In this document: positions 44,498 to 53,973 of the stretch, one piece after another | Layout of the letters: each line of letters opens with the position of its first letter | Position numbering within the stretch: position 1 is the stretch's first letter | Source of the DNA: Bradyrhizobium yuanmingense | Lineage (GTDB): Bacteria > Pseudomonadota > Alphaproteobacteria > Rhizobiales > Xanthobacteraceae | NCBI RefSeq assembly: GCF_029167105.1 | Contig: NZ_JARFML010000007.1 | Location: forward strand, 124,001 to 188,000 | Direction of reading: 5' to 3' | Length of the DNA: 64,000 nt | The notes under the pieces: model-generated | Told to the model about the DNA's origin: nothing | What the model saw: the letters and a program-made list of their open reading frames with translations, nothing else | Database searches by the model: none | Position numbers and translations under genes: made by a program

Positions 44498-44764
44498 ATG
44501 ACGCACATCATCTTCAGCGACTATCGCAACCCCGCGGCGGAGCAGGCCTACGAGATCGCCTGGGACTTTCTGGTGCGGACCGGCGCCATCCGGGACGAGT
44601 TCGAGGCCTGCGTGTTCCTGGCGCAGCGTATCACCGTGATGGTCGAGGAGGGACACATCAATCGGATCCGCATGGCCAACCGCGCGATCTCCGAATACCA
44701 GCGCCATGCCGAGGAACGCGACGATGTCATCCGTGGCGGCGGCCGGTATGCGGAAAGGCGTTGA
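44498..44764 (+). CDS. Conserved small protein of unknown function
   Basis: 88 residues starting MTHIIFSDYRNPAAEQAYEIA. It is mostly helical (EACVFLAQRITVMVEEGHINRIRMANRAISEYQR) with no signal peptide and no cysteine pair. The longer upstream frame carries a repeat-derived part. Similar short proteins occur in many Bradyrhizobium genomes with unknown function. It converges on the binding protein gene. Confidence 0.75.
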   Translation: MTHIIFSDYRNPAAEQAYEIAWDFLVRTGAIRDEFEACVFLAQRITVMVEEGHINRIRMANRAISEYQRHAEERDDVIRGGGRYAERR

Positions 44765-44781
44765 TTGCGGGCGAAGCGGGT

Positions 44782-45996
44782 TCACTCCCTGGCTTCGTCC
44801 GTGACGATGTCGCCGAGCTTCTGCCAGCGTACGCCGTCGAACTGCACCATCTGGAACTGCTTGTTGACGCGATAGTCCGTTGGCGTGGTCGTGACCGAGA
44901 TTCCCGGGAGCGTCAGGTCGAGCTCGACGTTCTTGAGGTTGGCCGCCTGTCGCATCACGTTCTCGCGGGTCAGATCGTCGCCGCATTGCTTCAGCACCTG
45001 CACCAGGAGCTGCGCGGTGATGTAGCCATAGACGTTGAGGTTCGAATCCTTGTCGCCCTCGGGATAGTACTTGGCCATGAAGGCGAGGTAGCGCTTCATG
45101 CCTGGGTCGTCCTTCCATTCGGGATCTGCGGCATCCTTGACGTAGCCGACGCTGATCACGCCCTTGGAATTGTCGAGCCCTGCTGGCTTGAGCACGGCAC
45201 TGAGCGAGGAGGCGTTGATGTCGATGATGTGCAGCGGCTTCCAGCCGATCTCCGCAACCTTCTTGATCGCCTGTGCCGCCTGTTTTGGCGTCGTCGCGCT
45301 GAACAGCACGTCGGCGCCGGCATCCTTCAAGCGGAGGATCTGCGAGTCGATGGTGGGCTCGGTGATCTCGTAGGAGGTCTCGGCGACGACCATGTTTGCC
45401 TTGTCGCCGAGGCCCGCCTTGAGGCCGGCGAGATAATCCTTGCCGAGATCGTCGTTCTGGTAGAGCACGCCGATTTTGGCGTTCGGATGGTTCTTCAGCA
45501 GGTACTGCGCATAGATCCGGCCCTCGACGAGGTAAGAGGGGTTGAAGCCCATGGTCCACGGGAAGTTCTTCGGATCAGTGAAGCGTGCGGCGCCGGTGGC
45601 GGCGAAGAGCTGCGGGATCTTCTTGGCGTTGAGATATTTCTGCACGGCGACGTTCGGCGCGGTGCCGATGATCTGGAAGGTCAGCAGCACCTCATCGCTT
45701 TCGACCAGGCGGCGGGTCTGCTCCACCGTCTTCGGCGGCGAATAGGCATCGTCATACTGGATCAGCTCGACCTTGCGGCCGTTCACGCCGCCCTGGTCGT
45801 TGATCATCCTCATATAGGCGGCCTGGGTCTTGCCGATCACCGCGTAGGCCGAGGCCGGGCCGCTGAGCGGCACGGTCTGGCCGACCTTGATCAAGGTGTC
45901 GGACGCGCCGGGATCGTATTTCTTTTGCGCCTGCGCTGCCGTGACCGAGAGGAGAAGCGCGGAGGCCGCGATGCATTTGGTGACGACGTTTTTCAT
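44782..45996 (-). CDS. Branched-chain-amino-acid-type ABC substrate-binding protein
   Basis: 404 residues. Signal peptide about 1-23 (SVTAAQA), then a Peripla_BP_6 two-lobe fold (IKVGQTVPLSGPASAY, GRKVELIQYDDAYSPPKTVEQTRRLV). The ATG at 45996 follows gggggaa. It is the last gene of an operon headed by an IclR regulator and a CoA-transferase. No Liv permease or ATPase genes are present, so it must use a partner elsewhere. Ligands of this group in bradyrhizobia include aromatic and branched organic acids. Confidence 0.92.
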   Translation of the reverse strand: MKNVVTKCIAASALLLSVTAAQAQKKYDPGASDTLIKVGQTVPLSGPASAYAVIGKTQAAYMRMINDQGGVNGRKVELIQYDDAYSPPKTVEQTRRLVESDEVLLTFQIIGTAPNVAVQKYLNAKKIPQLFAATGAARFTDPKNFPWTMGFNPSYLVEGRIYAQYLLKNHPNAKIGVLYQNDDLGKDYLAGLKAGLGDKANMVVAETSYEITEPTIDSQILRLKDAGADVLFSATTPKQAAQAIKKVAEIGWKPLHIIDINASSLSAVLKPAGLDNSKGVISVGYVKDAADPEWKDDPGMKRYLAFMAKYYPEGDKDSNLNVYGYITAQLLVQVLKQCGDDLTRENVMRQAANLKNVELDLTLPGISVTTTPTDYRVNKQFQMVQFDGVRWQKLGDIVTDEARE

Positions 45997-46017
45997 ATCG
46001 GTTTCCCCCAGCAATCC

Positions 46018-47004
46018 TCATTCGCCCTTGAGGCCGGCTTCGCGGATCAGCTTGGTCCATTTCTGCGTTTCGGCGTCGATGAACTTGCCGAACTCGGCGG
46101 CGGTGCCTGGGCGCACTTCGAGCCCCTGCGCGGTCAGCTTGTCCTTGATCGCAGGCTCGGCGAGCGCGCGCAGAACCTCGGCCTGGAATTTGTCCACGAT
46201 GACGCGCGGCGTCGTGGACGGCACCATGAAGCCGTACCAGCCGGCGGCGGCGACGTTGGGAAAACCCTGCTCGCGCAGCGTCGGCGCCTGTGGATAGAGC
46301 GCGCTGCGCTCGGCCGAGGCGACGCCGAGCACAGTGAACTTGCCGCTCTGGATGTAGGGCAAGGCGGTCGGCAGCGCGGTCAGCGTGGCGTCGACGCGTC
46401 CGGCGAGCAGCTCGGTGTAGGAGGCCGCATCGCCCCGGAACGGGATGTTGAGACCCTTGACGCCGGCATCGCGGAACAGGAGCTCTCCGGCGAGATGCGG
46501 CTGCGAGCCGGCGCCGGGGGAGGCGAAGGTCAGTCCGTCCGGCTTCGACTTGCCGTGGGCGATCAGGTCGGGAAGCGTCTTGAACGGTGCGTCGGCACTG
46601 ATGATGAGGAACAGCGGTGCGATCACGGCCATCGCGACCGGCTGCAGATCCTTGCGCTCATAGGTCAGCTTGCCGAACAGCGCCTCGGCGGTGGCGTAGG
46701 GCGCCGCGACATAGAGGATCGTATAGCCGTCGCCCTGCGCATGCGCGACCATGTCGTTGGCGATGCGCGTGCCGGCACCCGGCTTGTTCTCGACGATGAA
46801 TTGCTGACGCAGGCTGCGGCCGAACTCCTCGGCCAGCAAGCGCAGCGAGATGTCGTTGGAGCCGCCCGGTCCGTAGGGCGAGATCAGCCGCACCATCCGC
46901 GACGGCCATGCGTCCTCGGCCCGTGCCGCTAGGCCCGAGCCGGCGACCAGCCCGCCTGCGATTGTGCCCAGCAGGGTTCGGCGTGTGACCTTGAGCGATG
47001 CCAC
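46018..47004 (-). CDS. Tripartite tricarboxylate transporter (TctC/Bug-type) binding protein
   Basis: 328 residues from a GTG with gggagga upstream. The signal has a twin-Arg look (TRRTLLGTIAGG). Then WPSRMVRLISPYGPGGSNDISLR, the IVENKPGAGTRIAND block and KLIREAG match the Bug family, which binds carboxylates without its own permease. It sits between a CoA-transferase and a Liv-type binding protein, implying uptake of an organic acid that is then CoA-activated. Confidence 0.92.
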   Translation of the reverse strand: MASLKVTRRTLLGTIAGGLVAGSGLAARAEDAWPSRMVRLISPYGPGGSNDISLRLLAEEFGRSLRQQFIVENKPGAGTRIANDMVAHAQGDGYTILYVAAPYATAEALFGKLTYERKDLQPVAMAVIAPLFLIISADAPFKTLPDLIAHGKSKPDGLTFASPGAGSQPHLAGELLFRDAGVKGLNIPFRGDAASYTELLAGRVDATLTALPTALPYIQSGKFTVLGVASAERSALYPQAPTLREQGFPNVAAAGWYGFMVPSTTPRVIVDKFQAEVLRALAEPAIKDKLTAQGLEVRPGTAAEFGKFIDAETQKWTKLIREAGLKGE

Positions 47005-47043
47005 TGTTTTCTTCCTCCCATTTTATTGGTCTTCTTGCGACGT

Positions 47044-48240
47044 TCAGATCACCTTTCGCTCGGTGAGCCGTTCGATCTCCTGGTCCGAAAGGCCGAGCCA
47101 AGTTCGGAATATCTCGTCATTATCCTGGCCGACGTCGCCTGCGGCGTGACGTAATCGCGCGGGGTCGACGGCAAAGCGCGGGACGGCATTGGCCATGGCA
47201 ACCGTGCCGAAATCCCGGTCGGCGACACGGGTGATCACCTCGCGTGCCCTGACTTGCGGGTCGTCGGCGATCTGATCGATCGAATAGATCGGGGCGAGCG
47301 TTCCCTGCGCGGCATTGAATCTCGCGAGGACCTCGTCGAGGGGATGCGCGGCGCACCAGGCCGCGAAGATGTCGTTGAGTTCGACGGCGTGCTTGACGCG
47401 CTGGTCATTGGTGGCGAAGCGCGAATCCTCGACGAGGTCGGGACGTCCGATCGCCCGGCAGTTCGCTGCAAAAAGGGCGTTGGTCGAACCTGCGAGCGTC
47501 ACCCAGTGATCGTCGCTGGTGCGAAACACGGCGGCCGGCGCGGAATAGCCGTTGGCGTTGCCGATGCGGCTGCGAACGGCGCCGAGCTGGTCGTATTCGA
47601 TGGCGAGCACGTCGAGCAGGCGGAAGGTGGCTTCCGTCAATGCGAGATCGATCTCCTCGCCGGGAGCGCCGGGGTCGCGCGCCCGTTTCCACAGCGCGGC
47701 CAGCACGCCGACGGCGCCGAACAGGCCGCCGATCGAATCCCCGATCGGGTATCCGGGATGGGTCGGTTCGCCATCGCTCTCGCCGGTGATGTAGGTCAGT
47801 CCGCCCATGGCCTCGAAGATGCGGGCGAAGCCGGGCCGCTCGCGATAGGGGCCGTCCTGACCGAAGGCGGTGGCGCGCAGAATCACGAGGCGCGGCTGGA
47901 TCGACCACAGCACTTCCTTAGAAAGGCCCCAGCGATCAAGCGTTCCCGGACGAAAATTCTCGATCAGCACGTCGAAGCGTGGAAGGAGCTGCTTGAACAG
48001 CGCAAGCCCTTCCGGAGTGCGCAGATCAAGCGTGGCAAACTTCTTGTTGCGGTTGGCTGCCTTCCACCACAGCGGCTTGCCGTTCTTGAACGGCGGAAAT
48101 GACCGCACGCCGTCACCGTGCCCGGGCATCTCGATCTTGAGCACGTCCGCGCCATAGTCCGCCAGCAGCGTGGCAGCGAACGGCGCAGCGATGATTGTCG
48201 CGATGTCGAGAACCTTTAGTCCTTCGAGCGGACCAGCCAT
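47044..48240 (-). CDS. CoA-transferase family III (CaiB/BaiF)
   Basis: 398 residues. MAGPLEGLKVLDIATIIAAPFAATLLADYGADVLKIEMPG, the segment FKQLLPRFDVLIENFRPGTLDRWG and MGGLTYITGESDGEPTHPGYPIGDSI are the family III landmarks; a catalytic Asp is expected in the middle. It moves CoA between carboxylic acids. The start sits one base from the IclR gene stop. The open frame upstream is out of the family. Confidence 0.93.
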   Translation of the reverse strand: MAGPLEGLKVLDIATIIAAPFAATLLADYGADVLKIEMPGHGDGVRSFPPFKNGKPLWWKAANRNKKFATLDLRTPEGLALFKQLLPRFDVLIENFRPGTLDRWGLSKEVLWSIQPRLVILRATAFGQDGPYRERPGFARIFEAMGGLTYITGESDGEPTHPGYPIGDSIGGLFGAVGVLAALWKRARDPGAPGEEIDLALTEATFRLLDVLAIEYDQLGAVRSRIGNANGYSAPAAVFRTSDDHWVTLAGSTNALFAANCRAIGRPDLVEDSRFATNDQRVKHAVELNDIFAAWCAAHPLDEVLARFNAAQGTLAPIYSIDQIADDPQVRAREVITRVADRDFGTVAMANAVPRFAVDPARLRHAAGDVGQDNDEIFRTWLGLSDQEIERLTERKVI

Positions 48241-48241
48241 G

Positions 48242-49129
48242 TCATTTTCCGCCGCTTGTGATTTTCTTGGCCTTGCGCGGCGGCGCCGTGAGCTCGGCCT
48301 GCCCGACCATGGCCCGGATGCTGTCGGCGAGCGCGGCGATGCGCGGACCGATTTCGCCCTCGAGCTGCCCGGGCTGGAGCCGGAAGGCGGGGATGCCGCA
48401 ATTGATCGAGAACGATTGTTTCGATTCGCTGATATGAAACAGCGGCGCGGCGACGGCATGGATCGAGGCCATGTACTCGCCCCAGCAGGTGCAGAAGCCG
48501 CGGCTTTTGCATTGCGCGATGCCGGCGCGGTATTTGTCGCGGAGCGCGGACCACAGGCCAGCATCCTCTGCGGCGAGATTGCGTTCCAGCCGGTCTGCGT
48601 CGGCCGGCGGCAAGGTCGCCGCCGCGGCGCGGCCCATGGCGGTCATCACGACCGGAATCGGCATGCCGACATCAGGTACGTGCGGGCCGACATCGCCGGA
48701 GCGCGCGGTCTCGACATAGATCATCGACGTCGCATCGAGCAGGCCAATCGACACCGTGCCGCGGACGCTGTGCGCCAGCTCCTGCATCATCGGCCGCGCC
48801 ACTTGGCGGAATTGCATTCCTGCGAGCAGGGGATGCGCCATCCGCAACGCCCGTGCACCGACGCGGTACTTCGACCGCTCGGCGTCGTAGCGGAGATAGC
48901 CGAGCTCGGCCAAGGTATGGGTCAGCCTCGCCACCGTCGGGCGCGGGATGCCGGTCAGCGTCGACAGCTCCATGTTGCCCAGCAGCGTGCTCCCGGCCTT
49001 GAACGCCTCGAGCACGACGAGCCCCTTTGCCAGCGTGGTGGCGAAAGCGGCGTCATCGGCGCTCTCGGCCAGCACGGCTGCGGCAGAGGAGAGCGGGTGC
49101 TGCGGCTTGGGTGAGTCAGTCGGAGCCAT
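48242..49129 (-). CDS. IclR-family transcriptional regulator
   Basis: 295 residues. An N-terminal winged helix (LSTLTGIPRPTVARLTHTLAELGYLRYD, about 50-85) and a C-terminal GAF-like effector domain (GMQFRQVARPMMQELAH, IGLLDATSMIYVETARSG, near-end FSINCGIPAF). Such regulators repress or activate catabolic operons in answer to a pathway metabolite. It begins the operon of CoA-transferase, Tct-type and Liv-type binding proteins. Confidence 0.93.
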   Translation of the reverse strand: MAPTDSPKPQHPLSSAAAVLAESADDAAFATTLAKGLVVLEAFKAGSTLLGNMELSTLTGIPRPTVARLTHTLAELGYLRYDAERSKYRVGARALRMAHPLLAGMQFRQVARPMMQELAHSVRGTVSIGLLDATSMIYVETARSGDVGPHVPDVGMPIPVVMTAMGRAAAATLPPADADRLERNLAAEDAGLWSALRDKYRAGIAQCKSRGFCTCWGEYMASIHAVAAPLFHISESKQSFSINCGIPAFRLQPGQLEGEIGPRIAALADSIRAMVGQAELTAPPRKAKKITSGGK

Positions 49130-49343
49130 CCCGGAATATCAGACGGACGGATTTCGAATGTCCAATAGATTCGCCATCCAGGAGAAAATTGTCCGATATG
49201 TGGACACTCGGCTCACAGCGCTTCTTGCGCCTTCCGGGCACCGCTGGAACGACAGGCACACAGATTTTTGTCGTGATTGCATGCCGTTCTGTGACAGGAT
49301 TATTACGACGACGTGTCAAATCGATAATTTTGCGGAGCGGTTC

Positions 49344-50186
49344 ATGTTGCAGTGGCAGGCGCGGTCAAATCCCCTGGCGTGGTGGTGGGGATCTCTCACG
49401 CTTGTGAGCAGCGCAAATATCCTCGTCTGGTTCATGCTCTATCGTGAGTTCTATCCGACGCCTTCGGCCAGCCTCGGCGGCGGCTCGGACATCGGGCTGA
49501 TGTTCCTGCTGTGCGCCGGCTATGTGTTCGGCTGCGCCTTCCGTTCGGTGCTGCCGCGCGCCGACGTGCAGCGCATCTGCCTGTTCGACACTTGGCTGTC
49601 GAGTGTCGCCGTCGGCCGGACGGTGGCGACCGTGGCCGAGCTCTGCTTCGCCGCGCAATGGGCCATCATCCTGCATCAGCTCGGCAAGATGACGGGCGCG
49701 GAGACCGCGGTGAACATCGCGCTAGTGATCGTACCGATCATCCTCATCGCGGAATGCTTCTCCTGGTACGCGGTGGTGACGACCAACTTCCTTTACAACG
49801 CGATCGAGAATTCGCTGTGGGCTGTGACCTTCTTCCTGGCCGGCATTGCGCTATGCCGTCTGATGCCGGAATTCCAGGGCGTAGTGCGCTGGGCGCTGAT
49901 GTCAGGCATCGTCGGCATCGCCTGCTTCCTTGCCTTCCTCATCACAGTCGACGTGCCGATGTATCTCAGCCGCTGGCGGGCAGGGCATGAAGAGGGCAAC
50001 ACATTCCTCGGCTTCCTCGAAGGGCTGCATGACGTCTCGACGCGCTGGGTGGTGACCCACGACATCGCGCACTGGAAGGGCGAACTGACCTGGATGTTCC
50101 TGTATTTCAGCGCGGCAGTGTGGTCGAGCCTCGCGCTCTGCGCGCTCTACGCGATGGAAGGCTATCTGGCGCGCTATCTCGCCTGA
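49344..50186 (+). CDS. Multi-pass membrane protein of unknown function
   Basis: 280 residues with about seven hydrophobic helices (SLTLVSSANILVWFMLYREF, IGLMFLLCAGYVFGCAF, TAVNIALVIVPIILIAECFSWY, SLWAVTFFLAGIALCRLM and others). It starts MLQWQARSNPLAWWWG, with gcggagcgg before the ATG. Charged residues on loops include DVPMYLSRWRAGHEEG. No transporter or enzyme family is recognised. It may be a small-molecule carrier or an uncharacterised sensory protein. It is between two catabolic operons. Confidence 0.78.
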   Translation: MLQWQARSNPLAWWWGSLTLVSSANILVWFMLYREFYPTPSASLGGGSDIGLMFLLCAGYVFGCAFRSVLPRADVQRICLFDTWLSSVAVGRTVATVAELCFAAQWAIILHQLGKMTGAETAVNIALVIVPIILIAECFSWYAVVTTNFLYNAIENSLWAVTFFLAGIALCRLMPEFQGVVRWALMSGIVGIACFLAFLITVDVPMYLSRWRAGHEEGNTFLGFLEGLHDVSTRWVVTHDIAHWKGELTWMFLYFSAAVWSSLALCALYAMEGYLARYLA

Positions 50187-50248
50187 CGATCAGATTCCAG
50201 CTTGACGGGTCTCTTGAAGCGAAGCGGTGTCCGCTTCGCCAAAGGGCT

Positions 50249-51460
50249 TTACTTGCCGACCAGGCTGCATTTGCTGCGATCGAGCGGGCGGAAGGCCTGG
50301 TCGGGCGGGATCGTCGCGACCAGCTTGACGAAGTCCCACGGGCCCTTGGATTCCTCCGGTGTCTTGACCTGCACCAGATAGAGATCGTGCACCATGCGTT
50401 GGTCCTCGCGGATGCGGCCGTTGGGGGTGTAGGCGTCCGACACCGGCGTCGCCTTCATTTTGGCCATCACGACGGCGCCCTCGTCGGAACCGGTGTCCTT
50501 CACGGCCTGCAGATAGTGGCGCACGGCGGAATAGACGCCGGCCTGGATCTGCGAGGGCATCGCCTTGCGGCGAGCATAGAACGCATCGGAGAATTTCCGG
50601 GCGGCCGGCGAGACATCCTCGAAGAAGGACGTGACGATGAGATCACCGCGCGTCGCTTTGAGCCCAACCGCCTCGATGTCGACGTTCTGGAACGACATCG
50701 GCACGATCTTCATGCCTTGGCTGGCGAGGCCGAACTCCTCGGCCTGCTTGATCGCGGTCGCGTTGTCGCCGGCAACGTTGATGGCCAGGATCTTTGCGCC
50801 CGACGACTGCGCCTGGAGCAGAAATGAGCTGTAATCGGGCGTGCCGAGCTGCGCCTTGACGCTGCCGGCGACCTTGCCGCCGAGTGCGGCGATGCGCTCG
50901 CGCGCGGTCACCTCGATCGAATGGCCGAAGGCGTAGTCGCCGGTGATGAAGAACCAGGGCTCCTTGCTGGTCTGCATGATGCCGGAGACCACGGCGGTCG
51001 CGGTGGAATAGGCGTCCTGGGTCCATTGCACGCTGGTCGGCGCGCACGCTTCATCGGTCAGCTGGTTCGCGCCGGCGCCGGAGATGAGGAATATCTTGCC
51101 GTTGCCACGCACCAGCTCCTGCACCGCCAGCGCCGCGCCGGAGCTGCCGCCATCGGTGACGGCCTGGACCCCGTCGCTGAACCATTTTCGCGCCAGCGAT
51201 GCGGCGAGATCCGGCTTGTTCTGGTGATCGGCCTGCAAGATCTCGATCGGCTTGCCGTTGATCTTGCCGCCGAACTCCTCGGCGGCCATTCGCGCCGCTT
51301 CGACCGAGCCCGGACCCATGGCGGTCGCGAACACGCCGTTCATGTCGGTGAGGACGCCGATGCGGATGGCCTCGCCCTTGATCTCGGCCTGCGCGGCGGA
51401 GCCCGCGAGCGCAAGTGCGACCAGGAGGGTGGCGGCGGAGGTGGTACGAATGGTGCCCAT
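50249..51460 (-). CDS. Branched-chain-amino-acid-type ABC substrate-binding protein
   Basis: 403 residues. Signal peptide about 1-25 (ALALAGSAAQA), Peripla_BP_6 fold (IRIGVLTDMNGVFATAMG, GKPIEILQADHQNKPDLA). Last gene of the operon with the FAH-family hydrolase and the flavin monooxygenase. No permease or ATPase is nearby. Context suggests the ligand is an aromatic acid. Confidence 0.92.
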   Translation of the reverse strand: MGTIRTTSAATLLVALALAGSAAQAEIKGEAIRIGVLTDMNGVFATAMGPGSVEAARMAAEEFGGKINGKPIEILQADHQNKPDLAASLARKWFSDGVQAVTDGGSSGAALAVQELVRGNGKIFLISGAGANQLTDEACAPTSVQWTQDAYSTATAVVSGIMQTSKEPWFFITGDYAFGHSIEVTARERIAALGGKVAGSVKAQLGTPDYSSFLLQAQSSGAKILAINVAGDNATAIKQAEEFGLASQGMKIVPMSFQNVDIEAVGLKATRGDLIVTSFFEDVSPAARKFSDAFYARRKAMPSQIQAGVYSAVRHYLQAVKDTGSDEGAVVMAKMKATPVSDAYTPNGRIREDQRMVHDLYLVQVKTPEESKGPWDFVKLVATIPPDQAFRPLDRSKCSLVGK

Positions 51461-51502
51461 GGCGTTCCCTTGATGTTATCGTTGATTGATCGATGTTGAC
51501 GG

Positions 51503-52354
51503 TCAGGCCGGTTCGGCGATCACCGTGTTGCGCAAGATGCCGATGCCGGAAATCTCGACCTCGACGGTGTCGCCGGGGCGCATCCACAGCGGCGGCGTGC
51601 GCTTGGCGCCGACACCGCCCGGCGTGCCCGTGACAATGACGTCTCCGGGCACGAGCGGACAGATCGTGGAGACGTAGGCGATCAGCTCGGGGATGGCGGT
51701 GATCAGGAGATCCGTCGTGGTGTCCTGCACGACCTTGCCGTTCAGCCTTGTCTGCAAGGTGAGTTTTGACGGATCCGGAATTTCGTCGGTCGTCACCAGC
51801 CACGGACCGAAACTGCCGCTCTCGGCAAAGGTCTTGCCGGCGAGGAATTGGCTGGTGTGGCGCTGCCAGTCGCGGATGCTGCCTTCGTTGTAGCAGGAAT
51901 AGCCGGCGACGTGGTCGAGCGCGCGGCCAGGGGGGATGTGACGGCCCGCCTTGCCGATGACGAGCGCGAGCTCGCCCTCATAGTCGAAGTCGTCGCTCAC
52001 CCCCGGTTTCACGATGGGCTGGAGATGGCCGACCTGGCTACAGGCGAAGCGCGCGAACAGCGCCGGCTTTTCGGTGACGGTGCGGCCGGTCTCGGCGACG
52101 TGATCGCGATAGTTGAGGCCGACGCAGATGATCTTGCCGGGATCGGGGATCACGGGCGCGAAGCTGATCTTGTCGAGCGGCTGATCGGAGTCCGCGGAGG
52201 CGGTGAGCCTTGCCGCCTCGGCGAGCCGACCGGCTTCGAGCAGCTGCCGCAGCGTGGCGCACCCCGCCATCCGCGCGCCGAGATCGACGATGCCGTTGTC
52301 CTTGACGGCGCCGAAGGTGGGGCGTCCGTCCACACTGAATGAGAGCAGTTTCAT
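51503..52354 (-). CDS. Fumarylacetoacetate hydrolase (FAH) family protein
   Basis: 283 residues. The metal site motifs CVGLNYRDHVAETGR, FDYEGELALVIGK and DVIVTGTPGGVGAKRTPP, with the ISGIGILRNTV end, are those of the FAH family, whose members cleave C-C bonds of oxo-acids formed by aromatic ring cleavage. It lies 23 bases downstream of the hydroxylase gene, so probably in the same transcript. It may hydrolyse or isomerise the ring-cleavage product from the divergent dioxygenase. Confidence 0.93.
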   Translation of the reverse strand: MKLLSFSVDGRPTFGAVKDNGIVDLGARMAGCATLRQLLEAGRLAEAARLTASADSDQPLDKISFAPVIPDPGKIICVGLNYRDHVAETGRTVTEKPALFARFACSQVGHLQPIVKPGVSDDFDYEGELALVIGKAGRHIPPGRALDHVAGYSCYNEGSIRDWQRHTSQFLAGKTFAESGSFGPWLVTTDEIPDPSKLTLQTRLNGKVVQDTTTDLLITAIPELIAYVSTICPLVPGDVIVTGTPGGVGAKRTPPLWMRPGDTVEVEISGIGILRNTVIAEPA

Positions 52355-52377
52355 GAAATGTCCTTGAGAGGGTTCGG

Positions 52378-53901
52378 TCAGGCCGCGGAGGGCGCTTGGG
52401 CTGAAGGAATTCGGGTTGGAGGCGCGATGGCGGCGATGAGGCGGTCGAGCTCGGCCCCATTGCGGGCGGAGCCGCGGATGTAACGGTCGGGACGAACGAG
52501 TGCGGCGATGATGCCGTGCTCGCGCAGCCAGGGCCCAAGGCCGTTGGCATCGTCGCTGGTCAGGATCTTGATCTCCGTCTGCGACAGCGCGAGACGCGAT
52601 GAGAGTGCCGCCGCCGTCTCGACGAGCAGCACGTGGTTGTAGCCGGTCCGGTCATCGCTGCGGCTGGCGTCGGTCAACGTGAACTGCGGCGCCAGATGTC
52701 CGGCGAGCGGCAGGTCGCCGAACTCTAGTCCGGGGCCGAGCAGGGGCTTCTTCACGTCCAGCTTGACCGGCGCGTTCTCGCGCGCTTCGCCGGCGGCAAG
52801 GCCGGCCTCGATCGCCTTGGTGTTGATGACACCGCCGAGGCGAATGGCGAGCTCGATGAACTCGCGTACATGCGGCAGCCGTTCGCTCTGATAGGTGTCG
52901 AGCAGATCGGGCGCGGCGCCGTCGCGGATCACGCTCGCCAGCTTCCAGGCGAGGTTGGCGGCATCGCGAATGCCGGCGCACATGCCCTGGCCGAGGAACG
53001 GCGGGGTCTGGTGCGCGGAATCGCCCGCGAGCAGCAATCGCTCGTTCCGCCATTGCTGCGCGATGACCGAATGGAACGTGTAGACCGCGGCGCGCTCGAT
53101 CTCGGCATCGTCCGGCGTGATCCAGCGCGACAGCAGCTCCCAGACCTTCGCGGGTTGCGCAACGTCCTGCGAATCCTCGTCCGGGAGAACCGTGATCTCC
53201 CAGCGGCGCCGCATGCCGGTGCCGCGCACGTAAGTTGCGGGCCGCCTGGGATCGCAATGCTGGAGGCTGTAGTCGCCGAGGTCGTCGCGCGCGCGCTTGA
53301 GCAGAACGTCGATCACCAGCCAACGCTCGTGGAAGCCGAGGTCGTCCATCCCCGAGCCGATGAAGCGGCGCACCAGCGAGCGGGCGCCGTCGCAGCCGAT
53401 CACGTACGCGGCGTGGATCTCGCTGAGCCTCCCGTTGGAGAGGTCTTCGCAGCGGACGCGCACGCCGTGTTCGTCCTGATCGAGCGCGAACACCTCGCAG
53501 CGGTTGCGCAAGGTGACGTGCGGCCAGCGGGCGAGGCCGCCGATCAGCACGTCCTCCAGATCCGGCTGGTGGAAGCGGTAGCTGAGATGCCAGCCCATCG
53601 GCGTCGGCGTCTGCGGACGGGACCAGTCCAGCAGCATGCGACCGGCCGCATCGAGAAACAGCATGCCGGGACTTAGAATGACGTGCGGCAGAATCGCATC
53701 GGCAAGCCCGATGGTCTGGAACACGCGCATGCATTCATCGTCGAAATGCACGGCTCGCGGCAAATGATAGGTCCGTGCCTCGCGCTCCAGCACCAGCGTC
53801 CGCACGCCGCACAGACCGAGCAGGTTCGCGAGCGTGGCGCCAACCGGCCCGCGGCCGACGATCACGACGTCAAACTCTTCCGGGGTGGATTTATCTTGCA
53901 T
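52378..53901 (-). CDS. FAD-dependent aromatic monooxygenase (MhpA-like)
   Basis: 507 residues from ATG 53901, which opens MQDKSTPEEFDVVIVGRGP; upstream codons in frame are not conserved. FAD-binding GxGPVGATLANLLG near 17-30, a second FAD motif LLAGDSAHQTPPFLGQG near 283-299 and a thioredoxin-like C-terminal end are those of the 3-(3-hydroxyphenyl)propionate hydroxylase group. The enzyme ortho-hydroxylates an aromatic acid using NAD(P)H and O2, preparing it for ring cleavage. Confidence 0.93.
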   Translation of the reverse strand: MQDKSTPEEFDVVIVGRGPVGATLANLLGLCGVRTLVLEREARTYHLPRAVHFDDECMRVFQTIGLADAILPHVILSPGMLFLDAAGRMLLDWSRPQTPTPMGWHLSYRFHQPDLEDVLIGGLARWPHVTLRNRCEVFALDQDEHGVRVRCEDLSNGRLSEIHAAYVIGCDGARSLVRRFIGSGMDDLGFHERWLVIDVLLKRARDDLGDYSLQHCDPRRPATYVRGTGMRRRWEITVLPDEDSQDVAQPAKVWELLSRWITPDDAEIERAAVYTFHSVIAQQWRNERLLLAGDSAHQTPPFLGQGMCAGIRDAANLAWKLASVIRDGAAPDLLDTYQSERLPHVREFIELAIRLGGVINTKAIEAGLAAGEARENAPVKLDVKKPLLGPGLEFGDLPLAGHLAPQFTLTDASRSDDRTGYNHVLLVETAAALSSRLALSQTEIKILTSDDANGLGPWLREHGIIAALVRPDRYIRGSARNGAELDRLIAAIAPPTRIPSAQAPSAA

Positions 53902-53973
53902 GGGGTATCTCTTCCCCAAGCAGGGCCGGCGCTTCAACGCCGGCGTGGCAAGTGTCCGCCCAGCGGACGGCCT

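Noticed and set aside
44761..46932. Plus-strand frame of 723 residues
   Set aside because: It lies opposite two well-defined periplasmic binding proteins with signal peptides and ribosome sites and has no recognisable domain.
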